DNA of 64,000 nt from Pelosinus baikalensis. Lineage in GTDB: Bacteria; Bacillota; Negativicutes; DSM-13327. The stretch spans positions 62,001 to 126,000 of the forward strand of contig NZ_JAJHJB010000007.1 of NCBI RefSeq assembly GCF_020819555.1, written 5' to 3'. Positions 50,891 to 60,654 of this stretch are shown piece by piece (the stretch's first letter is position 1; each line of letters starts with the position of its first letter). Under the pieces are notes generated by a model, which worked only from the letters and a program-made list of their open reading frames with translations, was not told where the DNA came from and searched no databases. The position numbers and the translations under genes are program-made.

Positions 50891-52528
50891 ATGACAGAAC
50901 TTTCTAAACCGACTTATGTTGTCGGGCATCGCAATCCAGATACAGATTCCATATGCTCGGCAATTGGTTATGCTTATTTTCAGCAAGTTAGAGGGGTAAA
51001 TGCTGTAGCGGCCAGAGTTGGAAAAATAAATAGCGAAACAAAGTTTGTTTTAGAAACGCTAGGGTTTACCCCGCCGGAACTGATTACGGATTTATATCCA
51101 AGAGTAAAGGATATTATGCAGTCAGAAGTAGTAACGGCGGGTCCTAAAGATACATTGCGGGACTTAGGACGCATTATGAGACAACATAAGGTGAAATCAG
51201 TGCCTGTTGTAGATGAAAAGCGTTTCATGACGGGCGTTGTAACCGTAGGTGATTTAGCGAATTTATATTTTGATGAATTGCAAATGCAGGATTTAAGCCA
51301 AGCAGGTGTAGATTTTGCTGGTGTGTTAAAGGCTTTAGAAGGTAAATTACTCTGTGGAGATAACTTAGAACGTAAAGTAGCAGGTAGAGTGCATATTGCA
51401 GCTGGAAGCCACAGTTTAATACAAAAATTTGTTAGTGCGAATGATATTGTATTGGTAGGGGACCGCAAGAATGCACAATTAACCTGTTTAGATTGTAGTA
51501 TTTCCTGCCTGGTAGTTACAGGCAATGTTAAGGTGGATGAAGAAGTAATTCAAAAAGCAGCCGGATTAGGTATTTTGGTTATTGCATCGGCTCATGATAC
51601 CTACACTTGTGCCCGTTTAATAAACCAAAGTATTCCGTTAGAAATGGTCATGCGCAAAGAAGTAATTACCTTTAAACCTACTGATTTAGTCACCGATATT
51701 AAAAAAATAGTTGCTGATACTAATTATCGAGTATATCCAGTTGTAGAAAATGGAAAATTAGTCGGAGCTATTCATCGTGATAAATTAATTGTGCAGGAGC
51801 GGACAAAAGTAATTCTTGTAGATCATAATGAAAGCGGGCAGGCCGTTGAAGGAATTGAAGAAGCCCAAATCATAGAGATCATTGACCATCACCGCTTAGG
51901 CGGCCTGCAAACGAGTGAACCGATCTTTATCCGACATGAGCCTGTTGGCTGCACGGCTACGATTGTTGCTAACATGTACTGGCATCGTAATATAACCATA
52001 CCGCAAAATATTGCAGGTCTATTATTAGCGGCTATTTTATCTGATACGGTTCTATTTAAGTCACCAACCTGCACTGAGAAGGATCAAAGGACTGCTCGTC
52101 AATTAGCAGAACTTGCTCAATTAGATGTTTTTGAGTTTGGGATGAGTATATTAAAAGCAGGAGCTAGTATTAAGGGCATGTCAACGGCTGATATTATTGC
52201 CAATGACATTAAGGAATTTCAGATTGGCGATTATCGGATGACGATTGGACAAATATCTGTTATGGATGCTGATGAAGTTCTATCGATAAAAGAAGAATTG
52301 CAGCAGAGTATGGAAGCACTGCGTCAGAAGGAAAACTATGATATGGTTTTATTAATGGTTACAGATATTTTGAATGAAGGCACTCATTTAGTATACATTG
52401 GGCAGCCTGTTAGTTTGTTAAAGCAAGCCTTTGGCAGCGAGGGTAAGGATCGAGTTTTGTATCTCCCGGGTGTTATGTCGCGAAAGAAGCAGATTATTCC
52501 ACCCATGTCAGAAGCCGCAAGAATATAG
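50891..52528 (+). CDS. ppaC: Manganese-dependent inorganic pyrophosphatase with CBS and DRTGG domains
   Basis: A 545-residue family II (DHH) pyrophosphatase. N-terminal VGHRNPDTDSICSAIGY holds His13, Asp17 and Asp19. Inserted after it are one CBS domain (near 72-125), a DRTGG domain (about 190-240), a second CBS (about 250-302), then IIDHHRLGG with the DHH signature and the DHHA2 domain. CBS-containing members are switched by AMP, ADP and diadenosine polyphosphates. It hydrolyses pyrophosphate in the cytosol. ATG 50891 follows GGAGG. Confidence 0.93.
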   Translation: MTELSKPTYVVGHRNPDTDSICSAIGYAYFQQVRGVNAVAARVGKINSETKFVLETLGFTPPELITDLYPRVKDIMQSEVVTAGPKDTLRDLGRIMRQHKVKSVPVVDEKRFMTGVVTVGDLANLYFDELQMQDLSQAGVDFAGVLKALEGKLLCGDNLERKVAGRVHIAAGSHSLIQKFVSANDIVLVGDRKNAQLTCLDCSISCLVVTGNVKVDEEVIQKAAGLGILVIASAHDTYTCARLINQSIPLEMVMRKEVITFKPTDLVTDIKKIVADTNYRVYPVVENGKLVGAIHRDKLIVQERTKVILVDHNESGQAVEGIEEAQIIEIIDHHRLGGLQTSEPIFIRHEPVGCTATIVANMYWHRNITIPQNIAGLLLAAILSDTVLFKSPTCTEKDQRTARQLAELAQLDVFEFGMSILKAGASIKGMSTADIIANDIKEFQIGDYRMTIGQISVMDADEVLSIKEELQQSMEALRQKENYDMVLLMVTDILNEGTHLVYIGQPVSLLKQAFGSEGKDRVLYLPGVMSRKKQIIPPMSEAARI

Positions 52529-52548
52529 CTCAACGGTTTGGCTATAAA

Positions 52549-52595
52549 TAGATTATAGAAGAGCTTAATATGCTCTATATAATCTATTTTTTTTA
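52549..52595 (+). terminator. Terminator after ppaC
   Basis: TAGATTATA(g)AAGAGC pairs with GCTCTATATAATCTA, followed by nine T. Confidence 0.9.
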
Positions 52596-52677
52596 TAATT
52601 AACAGGAACTATTGTAATTTTGCCGAATTAATTAAGGTTATTAAAAACTCAAAAGTTGTGTTACTACGGAGGAAATT

Positions 52678-54903
52678 ATGCAAAATATTATCGCTGGCTT
52701 AAATCCCATGCAAAGGGAAGCAGTTTTACATACCAATGGACCGCTACTCATTATGGCGGGTGCAGGATCTGGTAAGACCAAGGTATTAACTTGTCGCATT
52801 GCCTATCTTTTGGAACAAGGTGTAGCACCTTATAATATTTTAGCCATCACTTTTACGAATAAAGCTGCTGCAGAAATGAAAGAGCGCGTGCATACTATGG
52901 TCGGTGCTCAATCCAAAGATATTTGGCTTAGTACGTTTCATGCTTTTTGTGCTAAATTTCTGCGTATGGAGATTAGCGGAATGGCTGGTTATAAAAGTAA
53001 TTTTGTAATTTATGATACATCCGATACCCAGTCTCTCGTTAAGAGTTGTTTAAAACAATTAAATCTGGATGATAAGCAGTTTCAGCCAAGCAGTGTTCTA
53101 GCTACCATATCCAATGCTAAGAATGCCTTACAAGATGAACAGCAATTCACATCCTTATCCAGTAATTTTCATGAACAAAAAATAGCAGAGATTTACCAGT
53201 TATACCAACAGAAATTGCGTACTAACAATGCATTGGATTTTGATGATCTGCTCATGCTGTCGGTGAGACTCTTACAGAATAATGAAGAGGTTTTGGCAAA
53301 ATACCAACGTAAATTCCACTATATTATGATTGATGAATACCAAGATACAAACAGGGCCCAATACTTGTTGGCAGGTATGCTGGCGGATAAGCATCGCAAT
53401 CTTTGTGTTGTAGGTGATGCGGATCAGAGTATCTATGGCTGGCGGGGAGCGGATATTCGTAATATTTTAGATTTTGAAAAAGATTATCCAGAAGCCAAGA
53501 TGATTACCTTAGAGCAAAATTATCGTTCGACTCAAGTGATTTTAGATGCTGCTAACGCTGTAATTGAGCACAATAGCTCCCGGAAGCCGAAGGAATTGTG
53601 GACGCAAAATCCTCAAGGTGAACTGATTACTCACTATTTAGCTCACCATGAGAAGGATGAAGCCCAGTTCATTGGGGATACTATTACTAAGCTAAATACA
53701 GTGTATCGTACGTCTTATGGTGACGTTGCAATATTATATCGCACCAATACCCAGTCTAGGGCTATTGAAGAAGCTTTCATGCAGGCTGGTATTCCTTATG
53801 TGATTGTAGGCGGGTTAAAATTTTATGATCGTAAAGAAATCAAAGATATCTTAGCTTATTTGCGGGTTATTTTTAATCCGGCAGATAGTGTCAGTCTTTT
53901 GCGAATTATCAACGTGCCCAGGAGGGGACTTGGAGATACTACGATTAGCCGCTTAACAGCTTATGCTGCAGAGAATAATATGACATTGTTTGATGTGGTG
54001 AGTAATCCTGAATTAGTACCAGGACTTACTGCAAGAGCAAAAGCTCCGTTAGAATTTTTGGCGGAACTGATTTTTAACTTAATGGCTCAAGTACATTCTT
54101 TGTCTGTTGTAGAATTAGTGAACAAAGTAATGCATGACTCTGGTTATGTAGAGGAGTTGCAAAAGAGTACGGATTTGCAAGATGAAAATAGGCTGGACAA
54201 TTTAAAAGAGTTTCTAAGTGTTGCAAAGGAGTTTGCCAAGAGTGACGGGGAAGAAACCTTAGAACGGTTCTTAGAGCAGGTTGCTTTGGTAGCTGACATT
54301 GATAATGCTGAAATATCAGAAGCCCGTGTTACACTTATGACACTGCACTCTGCAAAAGGATTGGAATTTCCAGTTGTTTTTATGGCTGGTATGGAAGAAG
54401 GGCTTTTCCCTCATTCACGCACATTAATGAATGAAGAAGAAATTGAAGAAGAACGGCGAATTTGCTATGTAGGTATTACAAGAGCCCGCCGCAAATTATA
54501 TATGACCAATGCCCGCATGCGCACCATTTATGGCAGGACGCAAATGTTTCCTTTATCCCGGTTCTTGAGCGAAATTCCGAGTGCCATGGTGGAAAAATAT
54601 TCAGGCAGGCAAAATCATTATGGTTTTGCCAGTAATGGAAGTAAGGCGACCATCAATCCGCCTGCTTCGACCTCATCCGTTGTACAAAGTCCCTTACGAG
54701 CTCCTATTATGAAAGCTCATCCTCAAAAAGGGCAAAGCAGTGGTGCTTGGAAAGTCGCTGATAAGGCTCAGCATACAAAGTGGGGAATTGGTACTGTAAT
54801 TGAAGTGAAGGGGAGTGGAGACAGCCAGGAACTTAAAATTGCGTTTCCTGGCCTTGGCATCAAACTTGTCGTTGCGAATATGGCGCCGATTACCAAAGTG
54901 TAA
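52678..54903 (+). CDS. pcrA: ATP-dependent DNA helicase PcrA (UvrD/Rep family)
   Basis: A 741-residue SF1A helicase. Motif I AGAGSGKT (27-34), Ia ITFTNKAAAEMKERV, II MIDEYQDTN, III GDADQSIYGWRGAD, IV LEQNYRST, V VTLMTLHSAKGLEFPVVFMA, VI EERRICYVGITRARRKL, and a C-terminal Tudor-like domain (HTKWGIGTVIEVKG) that contacts RNA polymerase. It unwinds DNA in repair and replication conflicts. ATG follows GGAGG. pcrA is followed by ligA, as in B. subtilis. Confidence 0.96.
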   Translation: MQNIIAGLNPMQREAVLHTNGPLLIMAGAGSGKTKVLTCRIAYLLEQGVAPYNILAITFTNKAAAEMKERVHTMVGAQSKDIWLSTFHAFCAKFLRMEISGMAGYKSNFVIYDTSDTQSLVKSCLKQLNLDDKQFQPSSVLATISNAKNALQDEQQFTSLSSNFHEQKIAEIYQLYQQKLRTNNALDFDDLLMLSVRLLQNNEEVLAKYQRKFHYIMIDEYQDTNRAQYLLAGMLADKHRNLCVVGDADQSIYGWRGADIRNILDFEKDYPEAKMITLEQNYRSTQVILDAANAVIEHNSSRKPKELWTQNPQGELITHYLAHHEKDEAQFIGDTITKLNTVYRTSYGDVAILYRTNTQSRAIEEAFMQAGIPYVIVGGLKFYDRKEIKDILAYLRVIFNPADSVSLLRIINVPRRGLGDTTISRLTAYAAENNMTLFDVVSNPELVPGLTARAKAPLEFLAELIFNLMAQVHSLSVVELVNKVMHDSGYVEELQKSTDLQDENRLDNLKEFLSVAKEFAKSDGEETLERFLEQVALVADIDNAEISEARVTLMTLHSAKGLEFPVVFMAGMEEGLFPHSRTLMNEEEIEEERRICYVGITRARRKLYMTNARMRTIYGRTQMFPLSRFLSEIPSAMVEKYSGRQNHYGFASNGSKATINPPASTSSVVQSPLRAPIMKAHPQKGQSSGAWKVADKAQHTKWGIGTVIEVKGSGDSQELKIAFPGLGIKLVVANMAPITKV

Positions 54904-54978
54904 TAGAGAAGGAATATTAAGCCTTAGGCTGCGTGTTAGAGCAGCTTGGTATAAAAAGATACTTTTATGACAATATAA

Positions 54979-55006
54979 GAAAGCTGCAGTCTATGCTGCA
55001 GCTTTC
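54979..55006. other. Hairpin between pcrA and ligA
   Basis: GAAAGCTGCAG and CTGCAGCTTTC form an 11-bp perfect stem around TCTATG. It lacks a good T-run, so partial read-through into ligA is likely. Confidence 0.55.
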
Positions 55007-55035
55007 CTGATTCTAATTTGGGAGTGATCAAAGTC

Positions 55036-57072
55036 GTGGAAAAAAAGCTAGATGATATACAGGAAATTCAAAACAAAATCATCCAGTTGCGTGAACAACT
55101 CCATTATCATAACTATCGTTACTATGTTCTTGATGATCCTGAAATTGGGGACCGAGAATTTGATCTGTTAATGCGTAGTTTAATCGAGCTGGAATCATCC
55201 TATCCCCAGTTGATCACGGCGGATTCTCCTACCCAGCGAGTGGGTGGTATGGTTGCAGGCGGTTTTAAGCGTGTAAATCATGCTACACCCATGCGTAGTT
55301 TAGGAAATTGCTTTTCTGCAGATGAATTACTGGCTTTTCATAATCGAGTGCAAAGTGGTCTGGGAGAAGAGCAGGGTATTGAATATGTAGTGGAGCTAAA
55401 GATTGATGGCTTAGCAATTAATTTAACTTATGAAAATGGTCATCTAGTGAGTGGTGTTACCCGGGGCGATGGTACCCAGGGAGAAGATGTGACTACGAAT
55501 ATTCGAACCATTAAATCAATACCTTTAATGCTGCGTGGTGATCATGTTGGGATTCCTTCTTTTCTAGAGGTCCGTGGTGAAATATATATGCCCAGTAAGG
55601 AATTTGAGCGTTTAAATCATGAACGAGAAGAAGCAGGCGAAGCATTATTAGCAAATCCGCGTAATGCTGCTGCAGGGTCCTTGCGTCAGCTTGACCCTAA
55701 GGTGACAGCCAATCGAGCCTTAGATATCTTTGTCTACGGCGTTGGTACTTATACAGGTATTGAATTAACTACACATGGACAAGTGCTAGGATATCTCAAT
55801 CAACTAGGACTAAAAATCAACCCTCATTATAAGATATTTAATCAGATCGAAGATGTGATTGCCTACTGTACGGGTTTTGCTGAAAAGCGTCATGAACTTC
55901 CTTACGAGATTGATGGGATGGTCATAAAGGTAAATGATTTAAGCAGTCAGCAAATCTTAGGTTATACAGCTAAAGATCCGAGATGGGCGATTGCTTATAA
56001 ATTTCCAGCGGAGCAAGCGATTACTGTGGTAGAAGATATTTTTGTAGGGCTTGGACGGACGGGAGTATTGACGCCAACAGCAATTCTTCGCCCTGTAAGA
56101 GTAGCGGGTTCCACCATTAGCCGAGCGACCTTACATAACCAGGATTATATAGAAGAAAAAGATATTCGTATTGGAGATACGGTAATTATTCATAAGGCAG
56201 GAGAAGTCATTCCGAAAGTTGTTTCAGTGGTAATGGAGAAACGTACTGGAGCACAGATCCCCTTTGTTATGCCAGAGGAATGTCCTGAATGCAAAGGCAA
56301 AGTAATAAGGCAAGAGGGGGAGTCTGCTCACAAGTGTACAAACCCCCACTGTCCTGCACTTTTTCGAGAAGGCTTGATTCACTTTGTATCTCGTGATGCT
56401 ATGAATATTGATGGCTTGGGTCCAGCGGTATTAAATGCCTTAGTAGATACTGGTCTTGTTAAAGATGTGGCAGACTTGTATCAATTAGAAATGGAACAAG
56501 TCCTTACAGTACCCCGAATGGGTAAAAAGTCAGCAGAAAATCTGCTGACTGCTATTGAAAACAGCAAACAGGCAGGATTGTCCAGATTATTATTTGCTTT
56601 AGGCATTCGTCACGTTGGTGTAAAAGCTGCCGGAATCGTAGCACGGCGTTATGGTAATATGGAGGATTTAAAGCAAGCTTCAGTAGAAGAACTGCTGGAA
56701 CTAGATGAAGTAGGTACTAAAATTGCAGAAAGCATTGTTGCGTATTTTGCTGCTGAAGAAAATTTAGAGCTGGTTGCTAGACTTGAAACTGCTGGCTTAA
56801 ACATGATAGAAGAAAAACAAACAATTACGGAAAATCAGCTTTTTTCAGGGAAAACGTTTGTATTAACAGGAACCTTAGAAAAAATGAGTCGCAATCAGGC
56901 ATCTGACATCATTCAAAAATTAGGCGGTAAAGTATCCGGCTCAGTTAGTAAAAAAACGAATTATGTGGTTGCTGGCGCAGAAGCAGGCAGTAAGCTTGAT
57001 AAGGCTCAGCAGTTAGGGGTAGAAGTGCTAGAGGAAGAAGATTTTCTAAGAATGGTTGGGGATGGCAAATAA
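55036..57072 (+). CDS. ligA: NAD-dependent DNA ligase LigA
   Basis: About 678 residues. Domain Ia HYHNYRYYVLDDPEIGDREF; active-site Lys122 in VELKIDGLAINL; the OB-fold; zinc ligands in CPECKGK and CTNPHCP; helix-hairpin-helix repeats (VPRMGKKSAENLL, LDEVGTKIAESI); C-terminal BRCT domain (GKTFVLTGTL, GGKVSGSVSKKTNYVVAG). It seals nicks during replication and repair. GTG 55036 has GGGAGTGA 7-8 bases upstream. Confidence 0.96.
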   Translation: MEKKLDDIQEIQNKIIQLREQLHYHNYRYYVLDDPEIGDREFDLLMRSLIELESSYPQLITADSPTQRVGGMVAGGFKRVNHATPMRSLGNCFSADELLAFHNRVQSGLGEEQGIEYVVELKIDGLAINLTYENGHLVSGVTRGDGTQGEDVTTNIRTIKSIPLMLRGDHVGIPSFLEVRGEIYMPSKEFERLNHEREEAGEALLANPRNAAAGSLRQLDPKVTANRALDIFVYGVGTYTGIELTTHGQVLGYLNQLGLKINPHYKIFNQIEDVIAYCTGFAEKRHELPYEIDGMVIKVNDLSSQQILGYTAKDPRWAIAYKFPAEQAITVVEDIFVGLGRTGVLTPTAILRPVRVAGSTISRATLHNQDYIEEKDIRIGDTVIIHKAGEVIPKVVSVVMEKRTGAQIPFVMPEECPECKGKVIRQEGESAHKCTNPHCPALFREGLIHFVSRDAMNIDGLGPAVLNALVDTGLVKDVADLYQLEMEQVLTVPRMGKKSAENLLTAIENSKQAGLSRLLFALGIRHVGVKAAGIVARRYGNMEDLKQASVEELLELDEVGTKIAESIVAYFAAEENLELVARLETAGLNMIEEKQTITENQLFSGKTFVLTGTLEKMSRNQASDIIQKLGGKVSGSVSKKTNYVVAGAEAGSKLDKAQQLGVEVLEEEDFLRMVGDGK

Positions 57073-57178
57073 ATTAAGAATAGTGAAAAGGAATATTAGG
57101 ACTTATTGGAGAATTGCATTAGAATAAAAGTACGTAATTTGTTCCAATGATTTTTCAAGTGAAAAGGAGTCAAAGAAT

Positions 57179-58132
57179 ATGCCTATAAAAATCCCCAATA
57201 ATTTGCCAGCTGTAAATATTCTTGAGAAAGAAAATATTTTTACAATGGATGAGGATCGTGCCTATGCGCAAGATATACGTCCACTTCGAATATTACTATT
57301 AAATTTGATGCCGACGAAAATTGTTACAGAGACACAATTACTCCGGTTATTGGGGAATTCACCCCTACAGGTAGAATTTGATTTCATCTACACAGCAACC
57401 TATGAACCTAAAAATACACCTCATGAACATCTCGTTAAATTCTATGAAACTTTTGCTGACGTGAAAGATCGTAAGTATGATGGCATGATCATTACTGGCG
57501 CGCCAGTGGAAAAAATGCCTTATGAGGAAGTTGTCTACTGGAATGAGTTGTGTGAAATTATGGATTGGAGTAGAAAGAATGTTTATTCTACCTTGCATAT
57601 TTGCTGGGGAGCTCAAGCTGCTTTGTATCATTATTATGGTATTCCTAAACATGACTTACCTCAAAAATTATTTGGTGTGTTTCCTCACACTGTAAATATG
57701 AAAGAAAAAATGTTATTTCGGGGCTTTGATGAAGTTTTTTATGTTCCTCATTCCAGACATACAGATATAAAAAAAGAAGATGTGGAGAAGGTGCCCCAAT
57801 TATCCATCCTGTCTGAGTCAGAAGAGGCGGGTGTTTATGCAGTCATTGACAAAACCTATCGGCATTTATTTATTACGGGTCATGCTGAATATGATGTATT
57901 AACTCTTAAAACAGAATATGATCGTGATGTGGCAGAAGGGTTGCCTATTAATATTCCAGTCAATTATTATCCCAATGATGATCCTCAAAAAACACCAATC
58001 GTGCGTTGGCGCAGTGCAGCCAATTTACTGTTTTCCAATTGGCTTAATTATTATGTATATCAAGGAACTCCTTTTGATTTGAATCGCTTAAGTGAAGATG
58101 AATTGCGTGGTATTGATGGGGATGGGATTTAA
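57179..58132 (+). CDS. metA: Homoserine O-acetyltransferase MetA
   Basis: A 317-residue protein. Catalytic Cys142 in LHICWGAQAALYHYYG, the His-Glu pair in FITGHAEYD, and GAPVEKMPYEEV with Glu at position 111. In this family Glu111 selects acetyl-CoA and Gly111 selects succinyl-CoA, so O-acetylhomoserine is predicted. It feeds the MetI-type cystathionine gamma-synthase encoded in the repeat. It has no SAM riboswitch. ATG 57179 follows AAAAGGAG. Confidence 0.94.
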   Translation: MPIKIPNNLPAVNILEKENIFTMDEDRAYAQDIRPLRILLLNLMPTKIVTETQLLRLLGNSPLQVEFDFIYTATYEPKNTPHEHLVKFYETFADVKDRKYDGMIITGAPVEKMPYEEVVYWNELCEIMDWSRKNVYSTLHICWGAQAALYHYYGIPKHDLPQKLFGVFPHTVNMKEKMLFRGFDEVFYVPHSRHTDIKKEDVEKVPQLSILSESEEAGVYAVIDKTYRHLFITGHAEYDVLTLKTEYDRDVAEGLPINIPVNYYPNDDPQKTPIVRWRSAANLLFSNWLNYYVYQGTPFDLNRLSEDELRGIDGDGI

Positions 58133-58175
58133 CTAAAATCCTTTCTACATATTTGTCCGCTGCGAACTAATGAGA

Positions 58176-58224
58176 AAAACTAGAGGCTATATTCCATTCA
58201 TAATGGAATATAGCCTCTAGTTTT
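58176..58224. terminator. Strong terminator after metA
   Basis: A 23-bp perfect stem starting AAAACTAGAGGC and ending GCCTCTAGTTTT with the 3-base loop CAT. Confidence 0.88.
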
Positions 58225-58261
58225 CAGTATGAGTCATTATGGTATGACTACTACCGTATTC

Positions 58262-58387
58262 TTATTTAATAATCGTTATTGTACCTTCTTTGCGCGGTGC
58301 AGGAGTTGGTATTTCGCCAGCATTGTAGCCAAATGCTCCGGAAGCAACGGGTGTGCTTTTTGTTGACCTTTTTTCAGGATCATTCAA
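58262..58387 (-). pseudogene. Possible gene remnant or 41-residue ORF
   Basis: A minus-strand frame from TTG 58387 ends in a clean protein-like tail, SGAFGYNAGEIPTPAPRKEG and then TITIIK, closed by TAA. A TGA is present a few codons upstream, and I see no ribosome-binding site, so it may be the 3' remnant of a lost gene. No family is recognised. Confidence 0.35.
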
Positions 58388-58697
58388 TGAAAATCAGTAG
58401 TTAAGAGGTAAAAGAACCCTTAGACTAAAAAATTCTATAGTAATAATGTTTGCAAGGAATTGCATATCTATAATATAGATTTCATCTATTCGAAAGCCTC
58501 TAAGAAATTGTTTCTAAATATCTTTTACTACTGTAGGATAGTCTCTCGGAAAGTGCCATTTAGGACGGAAAAGATGAGCGCATAACTAAGGCTTCAACCT
58601 GCTACTTAATCCACGCTTTATGCTCATTTGCTAGTTTACGGCTATATATGGTTTTTCTCCGAGAGTACGCTTGTAAATTAAGGGGAGGGGCAATTTT
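58388..58697 (+). promoter_or_regulatory. Structured leader of prkA
   Basis: No gene here. CTCTCGGA (58543-58550) pairs with TCCGAGAG (58658-58665). Inside, AGATGAG.CATAA (58572-58585) pairs with TTATGCTCAT (58618-58627) through a small bulge, giving a nested stem just before the prkA ribosome-binding site. No known riboswitch consensus is visible. Confidence 0.45.
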
Positions 58698-60626
58698 ATG
58701 AAAAGTTTTGACTTTGCAAGTCTTATACAACAAGACCGGGAAGCAAAGACGCATCGACAGTTTGATGGTGTGCTTCTTGATTATCTGGCAATCATTAAGG
58801 AAAATCCTAAGGTAGTCATGCTGGCGCATCAGCGCATGTATGATTTGCTGATTGCTGCTGGCGTAGAAACAGTAAAAACGGAAGAGCATCCACGTTTAAA
58901 ACGAATCTATGGCAATGATCTATTAAAGCGCTACACATATTTTAAAAATGATTTTTATGGCATCGATAAGACACTCATGAAAATTATGCGTTATTTTCAT
59001 TCTGCAGCGATGAAAGGAGAAGAATCTAGGCAAGTCCTCTATTTTGTTGGGCCTGTCGGTGCGGGCAAGTCTTCTATAATGGAAGCCTTGAAGCGAATGC
59101 TGGAAATGAGCCATTCTATTTATATCATAAAGGATTGTCCAATGCGGGAAGAGCCGCTTCACTTGATTCCGAAACACCTTCGTCCCAAATTTGAAGAGCT
59201 GTTAGGTGTAAAAATTGAAGGTGATCTTTGCCCTGTTTGCCGCTATCGTTTAAAAAATGAATACCACGGTGAGTTTGAGCGCTTTCCAGTAGAAACTGCA
59301 GAGTTTTCCATTCGGTCCCGTAAAGGGATAGGTACAGTACCTCCAGTTGACCCCAATAATCAAGATACTTCCGTGTTGATTGGATCTGTTGATATTTCTA
59401 AAATGGATTTATATCCTGAAGATGATCCTAGAGTATTGTCATTAAACGGAGCTTTCAATGTAGGAAATCGGGGATTGGTTGAGTTTATTGAAGTCTTTAA
59501 GAATGATGTGGAATATTTGCATACGATGATTACCGCTACTCAAGAAAAGTCCATACCGTCGCCAGGCAAGGGCTCTATGATTTATTTTGATGGCATCATT
59601 TTAGCTCACTCGAATGAAGCGGAATGGAATAAATTTAAATCTGATCATACGAATGAAGCGATTTTAGACAGAATTGTTAAAGTTGAAGTTCCCTATTGCC
59701 TGGAGCTGGATGAAGAAGTAAAGATTTATCAGAAAATTTTAAGAAGCAGCAGTTTCGATGCTCATATTGCACCTCATACGATTGAAATGGCATCCATGTT
59801 TGCCATTTTAACTCGATTGAGTCCGTCAGCCAAAGTAGACCCATTAACAAAATTGAAACTATATAATGGCGAGGAAATTGTAGAAAAAGGTTCTACAAAG
59901 AAAATTGATATTTTTGAACTCAGGGATGAAGCGCAGCGAGAAGGTATGACGGGGATTTCTACTCGCTTCATTATGAAGGCTGTAGATGTTGCCCTATCGG
60001 AATCAGAAAATAATTGTATTAACCCCATTAGTATTTTAGATACTTTAACTAAAGCAGTTAAGGAATTGGCCATTGCTGAAGATGATAAAAAACGGTATTT
60101 AGTTTTTTTACAAGATACCATTAAAAAAGAGTATCATAAGATTCTGGAGAAAGAAATTACACGAGCCTTTATACATGGATATAGTGAACAAGCGGAAAGC
60201 TTATTTAATAACTATTTGGATCATGCGGAGGCTTTTGCTAATTCAACTAAGATAAAAGATAAGAATACAGGCGAGGAGCTAGAACCTGATCTTAAGTTTC
60301 TTCAGTCAATCGAAGAACAGGTTGGTATTTATAGTACTGCGGCACCTGGTTTTCGTCAGGACGTGACTGCTTATATGTTCTCCGTCTTGCGTAATGGCGG
60401 CAAAATTGATTATCAGTGTTATGAACCGTTAAAAGAGGCCATTGAAAAGAAATTAACGGTAGCCGTTAAAGAAATTTCACGTATTATTACGAAGGCGAGA
60501 GTACGGGATAAAGAACAAGATACCAAATATAATGTTATGGGTGAGGAATTAAAAGCGAATGGTTATTGTGACCATTGTTGTAATGTCATCTTGAAATATG
60601 CGGCCAATAATCTTTGGAAGGACTAA
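58698..60626 (+). CDS. prkA: PrkA serine protein kinase / AAA protease-like protein
   Basis: A 642-residue protein, the normal PrkA size. The N-terminal AAA module has Walker A GPVGAGKS (118-125), a YFDGIILAHSNE segment, a CPVCRYR motif, and a C-terminal kinase-like domain. In B. subtilis PrkA is needed for sporulation and is made in the mother cell. ATG 58698 follows AGGGGAGGGG. It heads the conserved trio prkA-yhbH-spoVR; the preceding leader could form a regulated structure. Confidence 0.95.
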   Translation: MKSFDFASLIQQDREAKTHRQFDGVLLDYLAIIKENPKVVMLAHQRMYDLLIAAGVETVKTEEHPRLKRIYGNDLLKRYTYFKNDFYGIDKTLMKIMRYFHSAAMKGEESRQVLYFVGPVGAGKSSIMEALKRMLEMSHSIYIIKDCPMREEPLHLIPKHLRPKFEELLGVKIEGDLCPVCRYRLKNEYHGEFERFPVETAEFSIRSRKGIGTVPPVDPNNQDTSVLIGSVDISKMDLYPEDDPRVLSLNGAFNVGNRGLVEFIEVFKNDVEYLHTMITATQEKSIPSPGKGSMIYFDGIILAHSNEAEWNKFKSDHTNEAILDRIVKVEVPYCLELDEEVKIYQKILRSSSFDAHIAPHTIEMASMFAILTRLSPSAKVDPLTKLKLYNGEEIVEKGSTKKIDIFELRDEAQREGMTGISTRFIMKAVDVALSESENNCINPISILDTLTKAVKELAIAEDDKKRYLVFLQDTIKKEYHKILEKEITRAFIHGYSEQAESLFNNYLDHAEAFANSTKIKDKNTGEELEPDLKFLQSIEEQVGIYSTAAPGFRQDVTAYMFSVLRNGGKIDYQCYEPLKEAIEKKLTVAVKEISRIITKARVRDKEQDTKYNVMGEELKANGYCDHCCNVILKYAANNLWKD

Positions 60627-60654
60627 GGGGTTGGTAGGAGGGAGATGACAAGTA

